A stretch of 64,000 nucleotides of DNA from positions 62,001 to 126,000 of the forward strand of contig CAIFER010000001.1 of NCBI GenBank assembly GCA_903789525.1, read 5' to 3'. Positions 1-9,587 of this stretch are shown one piece after another; position 1 is the stretch's first letter; each line of letters starts with the position of its first letter. The notes beneath the pieces are model-generated. The model made no database searches. It was not told the DNA's origin and was given only the letters and a program-made list of their open reading frames with translations. Both the position numbers and the translations under genes were made by a program. This DNA comes from an uncultured Aeriscardovia sp. GTDB lineage: Bacteria; Actinomycetota; Actinomycetes; Actinomycetales; Bifidobacteriaceae.

Positions 1-1
1 T

Positions 2-583
2 GGGAAAGTCTTCGTTGAGGGTCTCGAAGTTTCCGCGATGAATCAGCGCCAGCTTACGCAGTTGCGTCGAGAGAGGATCGGTTTCATCTTCCAGTCCTTT
101 AATCTCGTGCCGACGCTCAGTGCTGAAGAAAATATTCTGTTGCCGTTGCAAATCGCGCATCGACCTATTGATCGTGATTGGTTTAATACGCTGGTTCATG
201 TCATGGGATTGGAATCACGATTGGCACACAGACCGAGCCAGCTTTCAGGAGGTCAGCAGCAGAGGGTTGCGTGTGCACGTGCGCTCATGTCTCGGCCATC
301 CGTCATTTTTGCTGACGAGCCGACCGGTAACCTTGACTCTCGTTCCAGCCGCGAGGTGCTAGGATTTCTTCGCGATTCGGTTGAGAAGTATGGTCAGAGC
401 ATCGTCATGGTGACCCATGATCCGAATGCTGCCGCTTACGCTGACCGCGTGCTTGTTCTTGCCGATGGCCGCATCACCCGTGACATGCATCAGCCCAGCC
501 GTGAGCAAATTCTTGCTGTCTTCGATGATTCTGCGTCTTCTGCCAGCTCTTCGCCCGCAGGGAATGGGGAGGAGCGCTCATGA
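2..583 (+). CDS. ABC transporter ATP-binding protein, MacB/LolD type (5' partial)
   Basis: ATPase of an FtsX/MacB-type ABC system that powers the permease encoded next. The reading frame is open back to the window edge (GKVFVEGLEVSAMNQ...), so the gene starts upstream and Walker A is missing here; the ATG at 38 is internal. Visible are the Q-loop (GFIFQSFNL), the ABC signature LSGGQQQR, Walker B with ADEPTGNLD, and the H-loop VMVTHD. The ADEPTGNLDS form is typical of the MacB/LolD/FtsE group. Its stop overlaps the permease start (ATGA), so the two are translationally coupled. The substrate cannot be told; export or cell-envelope stress functions are usual for this family. Confidence 0.93.
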   Translation, partial: GKVFVEGLEVSAMNQRQLTQLRRERIGFIFQSFNLVPTLSAEENILLPLQIAHRPIDRDWFNTLVHVMGLESRLAHRPSQLSGGQQQRVACARALMSRPSVIFADEPTGNLDSRSSREVLGFLRDSVEKYGQSIVMVTHDPNAAAYADRVLVLADGRITRDMHQPSREQILAVFDDSASSASSSPAGNGEERS

Positions 584-3411
584 TCCGCATCGGTCTTCGT
601 GACGCGCGGTCGCATATGGGCCGTTTTGCCATGTCGATTGTGGCGATCGCTCTTGGCGTGGCATTTATTGTCGGCGCATTCAGCCTCTCTTCACTGATGA
701 GCGACCAAGTCAGCTCGCTTTTCGTGACCTCGTACGATCACGATGTTTACGTACAGGGCCCTGAGAAAAAAGAACAGCATGGGTCGTCACCAACGGACAA
801 GGCGACGAGCACGATTACAGGAACTCGAGAAGCGATCCCCGTCAGTCTTGCGAAGACGATCCGAAAAGTACGGGGAGTGAAGTCGGTCACCACTATTCCT
901 GTCGTACGAACGGCGACGCTGATCGGTTCTGACGGCTCGCCTGTTGAGACGCGCGGATCGGCAATGACCTTTATCGCTATGTCTGCCAGTCAGCCATGGC
1001 GTTCTGCTCACTTCGAGCACGGACGAGCTCCACGCAATGGGCATGAAATCGCTCTCGAAAGTCAGACCGCGCAGAAAGCAGGTTTGAAGACCGGAGATCG
1101 TGCCACTGTTGTCTACCGAACAACCGCTCGACATGTCCGTGTGGTCGGAATCTTTACCGCGACAAATAAAGCTCCTGGGTCCGCAATTGTGGGCATTGAT
1201 CCGGCCACTGCTCGAGCTCAGACTCTTGGCCTTTCCGATGATCCTAGCCGGACGCAACTGATCTCCGTCTACGGAACTCATCCGCTCACTGAACAAGAAC
1301 AGAAGTCGCTCGCTCATCGTATTAATCGCGCGTTGACCTCGCACGCGAAATCGTCGCATGAACATGCCATCTCTGGAGAGGAATACCGGGCAGACAGCAC
1401 GAAATCTATTCGCGATCAAGTCGGTTTCATCCAGCCTGTTATCCTCGTTTTTGCCGCTATCGCGTTATTTGTTGCAGGATTCATTATCGCCAACACGTTC
1501 ACGATGATTGTCCATGAATCCATGCGTGGGTATGCTCTCTTGCGATCGATTGGAGCCAGCAGTCTGCAAGTCTTTCAGACGGTTATCATCGAAGCGCTTG
1601 TTTTGGGACTAGTGGGATCCGGGGTCGGAATTCTCCTTGGATGGGGATTGCTCATCCTCATGAGTAGCGCGTTGAACTCTCTGGGGATGGCCGCCGCTCT
1701 TGCTCCAACTGTGCCTGGAATCTTCGCAGGACTGGCTATTGGGATCTTTATTACTGTTGTTGCAGCAGCACTTCCAGCTCGGCAGGCGGCACTTGCTCCA
1801 CCAATCCAAGCAATGAATGCAACACTGAATCCAGAGAAGCCTCTTCGACTGCGCACGATTATCGGAACGCTGATGACGGTGCTCGGATTGGCATGCTGGG
1901 GATGCGTTCTCGCGCTCGCAGGGGAAGATCATGCGGAGAGCGCCGATAGCATCAAATCGGCTTTCATGCGCTGGATCAGCAGTATTCCACGAGGCTGGCT
2001 TCTTGGCGTCGGAGCCGGACTTGTTGTGGTTGGCGTGATCGTCCTTGCACCTGCGCTCGTTAAACCTGCTGGGAATCTCCTTGGATGGATTCCTTCGAAG
2101 ATATGGAAGGTTTCGGGCACACTTGCAGTTCGCAATGTTTCGCGCTCGCGGAGGCGTACAGCGAATACCGCGTCTGCACTCCTCATTGGTGTTGCCGTGG
2201 TCAGCTGTATCGGTACGTTGGCGTCGTCTGTTCAAGCGTCAGTGGAGGGCATGCTCGGTAATGATATGCGGTTTGACTTAGCTGCTCTGTCTCCGACTGC
2301 CGGCACGATTCCTGACAAGGCCGCCAGTGCTGTGAAGAAGACACCAGGGCTGGCATCTGTTTCGACAAACTACATGCTGATCAGCATGACGTATAACGGT
2401 CGGAGCATTGATGGGTTAACGGTCGCAAGTCAGCCCAATCTTTTCTCCAATCTCATGACACCTGTCACAAGGGGAGGGAACGCTGATCGAGCTCTGCACA
2501 AATCCGAACTCGTCGTCGGACAGAACATTGCCACAGATAGAGGCTGGAAAGTCGGCCAAAAGATTACGGTGACGGCGACGCGCACTGAAGTAGATCATGC
2601 CGCAACGCAAGCTGCGATAAACAAGTACCGTCAGGCGACGCAGATGAAGATTCGCTCGCTCATGGCTCACGGCAAACTGCAGGAAGCGCAAGAAGTGCAG
2701 AAGTCAGCAGCGCGAGTCAATCCTCGAAAGTTTGTGCGCATGAGCAAGAAGAAAGCTGTCCGACACGTGCGAATCGGTGCGATTGTGACGAATTCCATGT
2801 ATCGTAGTGCTGTCATTGTGACAGATTCCTTTGCCCGCAGCGTCACGACCCAACAGATGATGGTCCCCTATTCGCAGCTGATTCGTTTGAAGTCAGGGGT
2901 GAGCGTAGCGGATGGCAAGAAGAGACTACAGAAATCTGTAAAACCGTATTACGTTGTTCAGATCATGAATCGGCAGGATTTGCAGTCAATGGCAAGTCAA
3001 ATGATCAATCAGATTCTTTTGGTGATTGATATGCTGCTTGCGCTGTCGGTTGTGATTGCAGCGTTCGGTGTGGTGAATACGCTCCTTCTGTCTATCTCCG
3101 AGCGGACGCGCGAAATTGGGCTGTTGCGTGCTGTCGGGACGTCGAATGGTCAGGTGAGGGGAATGATTGCGATTGAGTCGATCGTCTTGTCGGTGCTCGG
3201 CGCTGTCCTCGGCATGATTGTCGGAGTGGTGGCAGGCGTCGTCATCCGGGCAAACTTTGCTGCAGACGGGCTCGATGTGCTCTCCATCCCGTGGGCTCAG
3301 CTCGGATGGTTCCTGCTGGCATCTATTGCTGTCGGTCTGATTGCATCGATAGCGCCATCGTCTCATGCTTTGCGGGTTCCAGTATTGCAAGCGGTCGCAT
3401 CCGATGAGTAG
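580..3411 (+). CDS. ABC transporter permease, FtsX/MacB family, 943 aa
   Basis: Large membrane permease with two FtsX-type halves, partner of the overlapping ATPase. An N-terminal membrane helix (residues about 15-40) is followed by a long extracytoplasmic MacB-like domain. Then come a triple-helix FtsX block (about 285-400), further helices near 425-490, a second extracytoplasmic domain (about 540-800) and a final three-helix FtsX block (about 805-940). The second block carries the usual motif around SISERTREIGLLRAVGTS. This duplicated architecture in one chain of 900 or so residues is common in Actinobacteria and Firmicutes for peptide or lipid export. No clear terminator follows; about 670 bp without a convincing gene come next. 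Confidence 0.9.
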   Translation: MIRIGLRDARSHMGRFAMSIVAIALGVAFIVGAFSLSSLMSDQVSSLFVTSYDHDVYVQGPEKKEQHGSSPTDKATSTITGTREAIPVSLAKTIRKVRGVKSVTTIPVVRTATLIGSDGSPVETRGSAMTFIAMSASQPWRSAHFEHGRAPRNGHEIALESQTAQKAGLKTGDRATVVYRTTARHVRVVGIFTATNKAPGSAIVGIDPATARAQTLGLSDDPSRTQLISVYGTHPLTEQEQKSLAHRINRALTSHAKSSHEHAISGEEYRADSTKSIRDQVGFIQPVILVFAAIALFVAGFIIANTFTMIVHESMRGYALLRSIGASSLQVFQTVIIEALVLGLVGSGVGILLGWGLLILMSSALNSLGMAAALAPTVPGIFAGLAIGIFITVVAAALPARQAALAPPIQAMNATLNPEKPLRLRTIIGTLMTVLGLACWGCVLALAGEDHAESADSIKSAFMRWISSIPRGWLLGVGAGLVVVGVIVLAPALVKPAGNLLGWIPSKIWKVSGTLAVRNVSRSRRRTANTASALLIGVAVVSCIGTLASSVQASVEGMLGNDMRFDLAALSPTAGTIPDKAASAVKKTPGLASVSTNYMLISMTYNGRSIDGLTVASQPNLFSNLMTPVTRGGNADRALHKSELVVGQNIATDRGWKVGQKITVTATRTEVDHAATQAAINKYRQATQMKIRSLMAHGKLQEAQEVQKSAARVNPRKFVRMSKKKAVRHVRIGAIVTNSMYRSAVIVTDSFARSVTTQQMMVPYSQLIRLKSGVSVADGKKRLQKSVKPYYVVQIMNRQDLQSMASQMINQILLVIDMLLALSVVIAAFGVVNTLLLSISERTREIGLLRAVGTSNGQVRGMIAIESIVLSVLGAVLGMIVGVVAGVVIRANFAADGLDVLSIPWAQLGWFLLASIAVGLIASIAPSSHALRVPVLQAVASDE

Positions 3412-4083
3412 TGGGAAAACGAAGCGAATAGTCCACGTTGGTGACGAGCCGACTGCCGCTCTTGACATGGAGAATGGCAGCAGGTTATGAGTTTGCTTCT
3501 TGGACGGCGTGCTGCTGGAATTGCTCTTTATCGCGGCCGTGGATGATCCTGCTGTGGTCAAGCGTTGCTCGTCATGCATATTCGAGACTGACAGTCGCCC
3601 AGCTAGATCATCGGGAAGAAGCCTGGAACCTGAAGACATTGAACGGATCTTCGTGGATCCGTCGTTCGTGCTTTTCATGTCGATCGATACTGTGAGGCTC
3701 CAGCATCTGCATCGAGAGCATTGACCGGTAATTCAGACGTGTTGGAATTCTGTCTTCGCGTTGCATTCAATATCTATCAGATGGTGTGAGAGAGTACTTG
3801 CGGTTGATCATACGCAGTTATTCTCTTTCCTTGCACTATGCAAGGGGGCACGACCGGTCTCTCGTGGATGTTTCGAACGGGGAAGACTGAGCGAGTGACC
3901 CTTGCCTTCGGCTTGGCAGTAAGTGTTTTCTTCATTTTCCCGAAAGTTTCTATCCAATTTTTTACAGTTTTGTTATTTAGTACGACGATTTAATTAAGTA
4001 GTAATGATGCTCTGCAATGAGGATGGTGCGTCGGAAGATGCACTGTTCTCCGGCAGTTCTTCAAGGGAGAGGAAAGGATAGAA
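3412..4083 (+). other. Gene-poor 670-bp interval upstream of the glucuronoxylan island
   Basis: No intact gene is convincing. A short open frame at 3500-3724 has codon choice resembling the core genes (runs of GTG, CTG, GCC, GAT) but starts with TTG, has no ribosome-binding site and no recognisable family; it may be the remnant of a decayed gene. The region becomes AT-rich from about 3930 to 4080 and must hold the promoter for the lipoprotein gene at 4084. I could not fix its -35 and -10 boxes with confidence. Confidence 0.4.
3829..3845. promoter_or_regulatory. 17-bp perfect palindrome CCTTGCA-CTA-TGCAAGG, operator-like
   Basis: Perfect 7-bp inverted arms separated by three bases, about 240 bp upstream of the first gene of the sugar-acid island. 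Its size and symmetry fit a dimeric repressor site. There is no T-run behind it, so it is not a terminator. The binding protein is unknown; no regulator gene is present in the island. Confidence 0.35.
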
Positions 4084-5814
4084 ATGAAAGCTCGTCGACT
4101 AGGAGCTATTGTCGCAGCACTGTGTGCGGCATCCATGGCTTTAACTGGCTGTGGTTCTAGCACTGGTTCATCAGCCACAGATGCTGATGATGGCAAGTTA
4201 ATGACTGTCGATGTCTTTGATAGCCCAGCAAATTATGCCGGTATTCAAAAGGGTTGGTGGGCTAAGATCATCAAAGATCGATTCAATATCCGGCTCAATA
4301 TTATTGCTCCTCAAGTTTCTGGTGGCGGTGAAACACTTTTTGATACACGTTCGGCAGCCGGCAACCTGGGCGATATCATCATCACCAACACAGATAACGG
4401 TCGTCTAGCAAAACTTGTTAAGTCCCATCTGATTGCTGATATGACTCCGTACTTGTCAGGAATGAAGTGGCTGAACCGTTATAAGGGTTCAGCAAAGGCT
4501 TTGGAATCCCTAGCTGGCAAGAGGGGCGTTTGGGGTTATGCATCCCAGGTTGCCAGTGGCGTTAAGCCTACTCAGCCATCTGAAGGTGCAGAACCAAACG
4601 CAGCCCCTTATATTCGTTGGGATTATTATCGAGAGATTGGTTATCCGGCTATTCCGGATATGGATTCTTTCTTGAACGTTTTAAAGCAGATGCAGGATCG
4701 TGCTCGACAGGATACAGGCAAGAAAGTATATGCTCTTTCTCTGTTCAAGGATTGGGACGGCGCTGCCATGAACAATGCTTCTTCAATAGCTGGTTGGTTT
4801 GGCTATTGGGCCCAAGGATCTGCATTTGTGAAGGCAGATGGTTCAGATAAGCAGACAGTTCTGACGAAGAAAGGTATCTACCAGAAGATTCTTGCTTGGC
4901 TCCAGAAAGCTAATTCGATGGGACTAGTTGATCCGGATTCCACTACTCAGACATGGGATCAGCTTGGTTCAAAGGTACAAGATGGCAAAGTTCTTGTGTC
5001 GATCTGGCGTTACTTGGGTAAGCCGCGTATGAATACCCCATCTAATAAGAAGAAGGGGATTGGTTTTATGATCGCACCTTTGCAGACGATGCATGTTTAC
5101 TCTGCAGGTTTCACCCCTAACGGCATTATTTCTCAGGCAATCTGCCTCGGTGCAAAAGCTAAGAATAAAAGGCGTCTTGTCAAATTTATTAATTGGCTTT
5201 ATTCCCCAGAAGGTGTCAACGATTCTGTCGGTTATGCAGGCGGTATCAAGGGACTGGTATGGAAACTCAATAAGAAGGGTCAACCTGAATTTACCCATTG
5301 GGGTTATATTGCATCAAACGATTCTTCTAATCCAAATCGTATGACCCCGAAGGGGTATGGTACTGGTCCATGGCGTGAAGGTGTGTGCCAATTGAATTTC
5401 ACGTCTGTCAATCCATGGTCAATTAATCCAGATACAGGCGAAGCATATAGTGCTCAGCTGTGGACGACAGAGCTTAAGCGTACTGATCCTCTCCTGGAGG
5501 ATTGGAGCAAACACATGCTTGGAGCAAAGACCGATATTCAATATCTGGAAAAGGCTCACAAGATTGACGTTCAGCCAGGTGTCTCTTTCGCGGCACCAGA
5601 AGAAGATTCGCAGATTTCTGCTGTTCGCAGTCAAATCAATAATACGATCGTCTCTGCTTCGTGGAAGTCAGTTTTCGCAAAGTCAAAGTCAGCTTTCAAC
5701 TCTGAAATTAACAAGATGATCGAGAACGGAAACGGTCTTGGCTTCCCGAATATTCAGAAGGTTGATTATCAAGTGATCGACGATCACGTCGCACTACAAA
5801 ACAAGCTGAAGTAA
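4084..5814 (+). CDS. Extracellular solute-binding lipoprotein (LplA-like), 576 aa
   Basis: Substrate-binding component of a carbohydrate ABC importer, anchored outside the membrane. The N-terminus MKARRLG is followed by a hydrophobic segment and a lipobox LTGC with the acceptor cysteine at residue 23, then a Ser/Thr-rich linker. The length matches the large LplA class used with LplB and LplC/YtcP permeases; in xylan-using Firmicutes the same trio imports aldouronic acids, which fits the GH67 gene downstream. The start is supported by an AGGAAAGGA-type ribosome site just upstream. No lesion is seen. Its base composition is AT-richer than the flanking housekeeping genes. Confidence 0.9.
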   Translation: MKARRLGAIVAALCAASMALTGCGSSTGSSATDADDGKLMTVDVFDSPANYAGIQKGWWAKIIKDRFNIRLNIIAPQVSGGGETLFDTRSAAGNLGDIIITNTDNGRLAKLVKSHLIADMTPYLSGMKWLNRYKGSAKALESLAGKRGVWGYASQVASGVKPTQPSEGAEPNAAPYIRWDYYREIGYPAIPDMDSFLNVLKQMQDRARQDTGKKVYALSLFKDWDGAAMNNASSIAGWFGYWAQGSAFVKADGSDKQTVLTKKGIYQKILAWLQKANSMGLVDPDSTTQTWDQLGSKVQDGKVLVSIWRYLGKPRMNTPSNKKKGIGFMIAPLQTMHVYSAGFTPNGIISQAICLGAKAKNKRRLVKFINWLYSPEGVNDSVGYAGGIKGLVWKLNKKGQPEFTHWGYIASNDSSNPNRMTPKGYGTGPWREGVCQLNFTSVNPWSINPDTGEAYSAQLWTTELKRTDPLLEDWSKHMLGAKTDIQYLEKAHKIDVQPGVSFAAPEEDSQISAVRSQINNTIVSASWKSVFAKSKSAFNSEINKMIENGNGLGFPNIQKVDYQVIDDHVALQNKLK

Positions 5815-5864
5815 TCAGCTTAACAAACATTATTCATTCCAAACCATCAATCCAAAGGAGAATC

Positions 5865-7457
5865 ATGCGATTTGGTATGAAAAGACGCAAGCAAGTCTTG
5901 CGCTCTTAGCAGCGGTTGTAACGCTACTTGCGAGTTGCGGTAATTCATCGAGCTCAGGTCAACGCCTTGCTAAGGATGGCAAGCCGCAAGTTGATGCGCT
6001 CGTTGTGAAGAACGCTAATACCGCTGCAATGAAAAACATGTAGTGGCCGAAGAAGCTTGAAGCAATGTGCAACTGCCATATCAACTGGAAAGAAGTTGAT
6101 ATGGCAGGCATGGCAACAGCAGCAAAATGCAACGCTCGCTGGAAGAAACATTGTTGATCTTTCGTTCCGAGCGTACTACACCGGAACGAAAGATCAATAT
6201 AAGTCAAGTTTCGTTGACTTTTCCAAGCATTTGGACGAAATGCCTCATGTTAAAGCGATGTCTACTAGGTACCCATCTGTCCGCAAGATCGTGGAGAGCG
6301 AGAACGGAGCAATTTACGTTCTGCCAACGTATAAAGGCGACTCGTATCAGTCCACTGGTCAGCATGTCTTTATTAATAAGGTATGGCTCGACAAGCTTGG
6401 GCTAAAAATGCCAAAGACATGGGACGAGCTCGAAACAGTGTTGAAGGCTTTCGTGTCCAAGGATCCGAACGGTGATGGAAAGGCTGACGAGATCGGCATG
6501 GATTTCCCGAAGCTCGATACATCATCCTTCACGTGGTATACGCCATACGTTTTGCTTACTTCAACCGGAATCACTACTACGTTTAATGTTTCTCCTGCTA
6601 TGCAGGGCATTTACGCAAAGAGCGGTAAAGTCAGTTCATTCTTGATTCGTCCTGAGTACAAGCGCGTCACTCAGTATCTGGCTCGCCTGATGAAGGAAGG
6701 TCTGATGCCTCGCGATGTGCTGTCAAAGGATGCATCCAGCTTTGCTAATGAATGCAAGGGGGACGGTAAGAAGGCTTGCGTTGGCGTTGTCTTTGCGTGG
6801 ACTGCTCGTGGAGGAGTTGGTCCAGAACTAGCCGATCAGTACGTGCCACTTCCGCCACTGAAGGAATTTGCTTCTCAATCTGATAAGTCCGTCACATGGG
6901 ATGCCTCTGGTTCTATTGCTCCGGTGGTGAATAATTCCATTACCATGTCGTCGAAAGCCCCGAATAAGAAGACTTTGTTCAAAGTTATCGACAGCATGTT
7001 CACTCCGGATATGTCCGTATATTCCTGGTTCAGCATGAAATATGCCAAGAAGATCGGAAACAAGACATATCGCATTGATCCGAAGAAGTACTCTTTGACG
7101 ATGCAACCAGCTCAGCTGATGGCTAGCTATATTTCGCCGGACATGAAGATCGAAGGCGATATTGATGCTCAAGAGCAGACAGAAGCCGATAAGGTATATA
7201 AGCCTTACTACAAGCACTTTGATCACATTAAGGACGTTATTCCTGTGTGGACAAAGACACCGCAGTCTGTTGCCAACAGGCTTCAAAATCTGAATACGAC
7301 CATCATGAATTATGCGATGAGTTCTACAGCAAACTGGATTCAGGGCAATAAGAACATTGACTCTGACTGGGATGCATATGTTGCCAAGTTGAAGAACGCT
7401 GGTCTCAATGATCAGGTCAAGATTTGGCAGGATGCCTACAACAAGTGGGCGAAGTAG
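5865..7457 (+). pseudogene. Second LplA-like solute-binding lipoprotein, 5' end broken (frameshift, stop, frameshift)
   Basis: A second binding-protein gene in tandem. AAAGGAG precedes ATG 5865 (MRFGMKRRKQVL), but this frame stops at TAG 5907. The expected signal peptide and lipobox (ALLAAVVTLLASC) lie in another frame from 5900, consistent with loss of one base. That frame meets TAG at 6041, in a place where Trp is plausible. The rest (NATLAG onward) continues in the original frame from about 6120, as if one base were gained. From there to 7457 the frame is open and the protein looks well kept (SSFVDFSKHL, YVLPTYKGDS). The predicted ORF from 6057 lacks any signal peptide and could not be a lipoprotein. 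Either a recent pseudogene or clustered sequence errors. Confidence 0.8.
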
Positions 7458-7477
7458 TCGAAAGACTTATATTGCGT

Positions 7478-7551
7478 GGCTCATGCTCTCAGATTCTCTG
7501 ATTTTCCTTCCCATTCTGAGGGCATGAGCCTTACGCGCCGCTTGAAGCGGC
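7478..7551 (+). promoter_or_regulatory. Intercistronic double hairpin between binding protein and permease genes
   Basis: A 16-bp stem with one mismatch (GGCTCATGCTCTCAGA at 7478-7493 against TCTGAGGGCATGAGCC at 7515-7530) with a 21-nt loop is followed by a second hairpin GCCGC-TTGAA-GCGGC at 7537-7551. No T-run follows, so these are more likely RNA-stability or partial-attenuation elements that keep binding-protein mRNA in excess over permease mRNA than a full terminator. Confidence 0.6.
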
Positions 7552-7576
7552 TTGGGATGTGAAGGATGCTTCAACG

Positions 7577-8575
7577 ATGAAACAGTCAGCGAACACACGC
7601 GCCAAGCTGCGAGCTCATCGGCCATCTGCTACGCAATCTATTCAGAAAAACGGAGAAATAGGCTCCGCTTATCCACAAACTTTTTGGGGAAAGATTCAGT
7701 TCCATTTCAAGCGTTATTGGCAGCTATGGATCATGGTTTTACCGGCGCTCTGTTTTGTGGCACTGTTCTCGTACGTCCCAATGTACGGTCTTCAGCTTGC
7801 ATTTCGTGATTTCGATCCTGATAAAGGACTGACTGGCGGTGCTTGGGTTGGATTTAACTACTTTAATCAGTTCTTCCACGATCCAGAATTTGCGCAGATT
7901 TTGCTTAATACATTCAGGATCAGCTTGTGGTCACTGGTTATGGGCTTCATTTTCCCGATTATTCTGGCGCTTTTGATTAACCAAATTGGTAGTGAAAAGG
8001 TTAAACGATTCGTAGAGACAATTACATACATGCCGCATTTCATTTCGACGGTTGTTATGGTCTCTATGCTCAATATCTTCCTGACACCGAAGACCGGGTT
8101 GCTGGGGCAATTCTTTGGTAACCAAAATCTTCTTGGCGTAGCGAAAGCATTCACGCCGCTGTACTGGATCACAGAGGTGTGGCAGCACTGCGGATGGAAT
8201 TGCATCATTTATCTTGCAGCATTGAGCTCCGTGGATACGGAACTATATGAGGCAGCGAAGATTGACGGTGCTAATCGCCTTCAGCTTATTCGTCATATTG
8301 ATATTCCTGCAATTATGCCGACGTGCGTTATCTTGCTTGTCTTAAACATGGGTCACGTCCTTGGTGTCGGGTTCGAGAAGGTATACCTCATGCAAAACGC
8401 TCTTAATCAGCCAATGAGTGAGGTCATCTCGACATACACCTACAAGATGGGCCTTCTGAGCTTCCAGTTCAGCTATTCGACTGCTATCGGGCTGTTCAAT
8501 ACTGTTATCAATTTTGTTTTCCTCGTCGTCGCGAATGCTTTGTCGAAGAAGCTTTCCGATACGAGCATCTTCTGA
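7577..8575 (+). CDS. Carbohydrate ABC transporter permease, LplB type
   Basis: First of two membrane subunits of the importer. Six membrane helices are expected; the first is around LWIMVLPALCFVALF. The cytoplasmic EAA loop is seen as EAAKIDGANRLQLIRHIDIPAI, which contacts the ATPase. I chose ATG 7577, with GAAGGA ten bases upstream; the listed GTG at 7559 is possible but lies almost in the hairpin. The second permease follows after 12 bases. No ATPase gene is in the island, so a shared MsmK/UgpC-type ATPase elsewhere probably serves it, as is common for this family. Confidence 0.9.
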   Translation: MKQSANTRAKLRAHRPSATQSIQKNGEIGSAYPQTFWGKIQFHFKRYWQLWIMVLPALCFVALFSYVPMYGLQLAFRDFDPDKGLTGGAWVGFNYFNQFFHDPEFAQILLNTFRISLWSLVMGFIFPIILALLINQIGSEKVKRFVETITYMPHFISTVVMVSMLNIFLTPKTGLLGQFFGNQNLLGVAKAFTPLYWITEVWQHCGWNCIIYLAALSSVDTELYEAAKIDGANRLQLIRHIDIPAIMPTCVILLVLNMGHVLGVGFEKVYLMQNALNQPMSEVISTYTYKMGLLSFQFSYSTAIGLFNTVINFVFLVVANALSKKLSDTSIF

Positions 8576-8587
8576 TCGGAGCTAATT

Positions 8588-9529
8588 ATGAGTCAAGTCA
8601 CAGCAGCGAAGACAGATGCATCAATTCCTTGGAATAAGCATGTTCATCAGCATCGGAAGCCATCGGATTGGGTGATCGATATAGCGATTGCGGTCATCCT
8701 CGTATTGGTCGTTTTTATTGTCATCTATCCAATCTGGTTCATTATTATTGCTTCGTTCTCGGATCAGTCAGCAGTTTCGGCTGGACAGGTACGTGTTATA
8801 CCTCATGGCTTTAATGTGTACGGTTACAAGACAATGCTCACTGATTCACGAATTTGGAGTGGCTACAAGAATACAATTATTTACTCTATTCTTGGCACCT
8901 TGCTGAATCTGGCTGTTACTATGCCGGCTGCATTTGCACTTTCGCGCAAAGAGTTTAAGCCACGCCGAATTCTCATGTTGATCTTTACTATCACAATGTT
9001 CTTCTCTGGAGGAATGATTCCAAGCTACCTGCTCATGAAACAGCTCGGTTTGCTCAATAGCATGTGGGTGTTTATCCTTCCAGGTGCTGTCAGCGTGTGG
9101 AATTTAATTATTGCTCGTTCATTCTTTGAGACATCCATTCCAGAAGACTTACATGATGCAGCTCAGATCGATGGGCTTTCGTACTTCGGATACTTTTTCA
9201 AAGTAGTACTGCCGTTGTCGGCTGCAATCCTAGCGGTCATTGGACTGTATTACTTTGTCGGCCATTGGAATGATTACTTCACGGGTTTGATTTACGTGAA
9301 CGATCAGAGCAAGCTACCTCTGCAGAACGTGCTGCAGCAAATTCTTCTTGCAAATCAAACTCAGCAGATGGGACATGATTCAGCACTCATTGGTTTGGAA
9401 GCGCAGCGTTTCGCTGATCAGATCAAGTATGGCGTGATCATCGTGGCAACACTTCCGTTGCTGATCATTTATCCATTTTTGCAGAAATACTTCGAAAAGG
9501 GAGTCATGGTCGGAGCTGTCAAGGGCTGA
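8588..9529 (+). CDS. Carbohydrate ABC transporter permease, LplC/YtcP type
   Basis: Second membrane subunit of the importer, 313 aa. A hydrophilic N-terminus of about 30 residues precedes the first helix (IAIAVILVLVVFIVIYPIWF). The EAA loop reads DAAQIDGLSYFGYFFKVVLPL. The start has GGAG seven bases upstream and lies 12 bases behind the LplB-type gene. Together with the binding lipoprotein it forms the trio known in glucuronoxylan-using bacteria for aldotetraouronic acid uptake; substrate assignment here is inferred from the GH67 gene downstream. Confidence 0.9.
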   Translation: MSQVTAAKTDASIPWNKHVHQHRKPSDWVIDIAIAVILVLVVFIVIYPIWFIIIASFSDQSAVSAGQVRVIPHGFNVYGYKTMLTDSRIWSGYKNTIIYSILGTLLNLAVTMPAAFALSRKEFKPRRILMLIFTITMFFSGGMIPSYLLMKQLGLLNSMWVFILPGAVSVWNLIIARSFFETSIPEDLHDAAQIDGLSYFGYFFKVVLPLSAAILAVIGLYYFVGHWNDYFTGLIYVNDQSKLPLQNVLQQILLANQTQQMGHDSALIGLEAQRFADQIKYGVIIVATLPLLIIYPFLQKYFEKGVMVGAVKG

Positions 9530-9587
9530 TTGTGTGTGTAATCACAGTTGCTGAACAGAATCAAGATTAAAAAACGGAAGGGCTTCT

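Noticed and set aside
2986-3678. 230-aa minus-strand ORF across the end of the permease gene
   Set aside because: Overlaps the FtsX permease for most of its length, has no ribosome site and no family features; shadow ORF.
6057-7457. Intact gene starting at 6057 as listed in the track
   Set aside because: The first 20 residues come from the wrong frame and no signal peptide exists; the region upstream carries the true 5' end in pieces.
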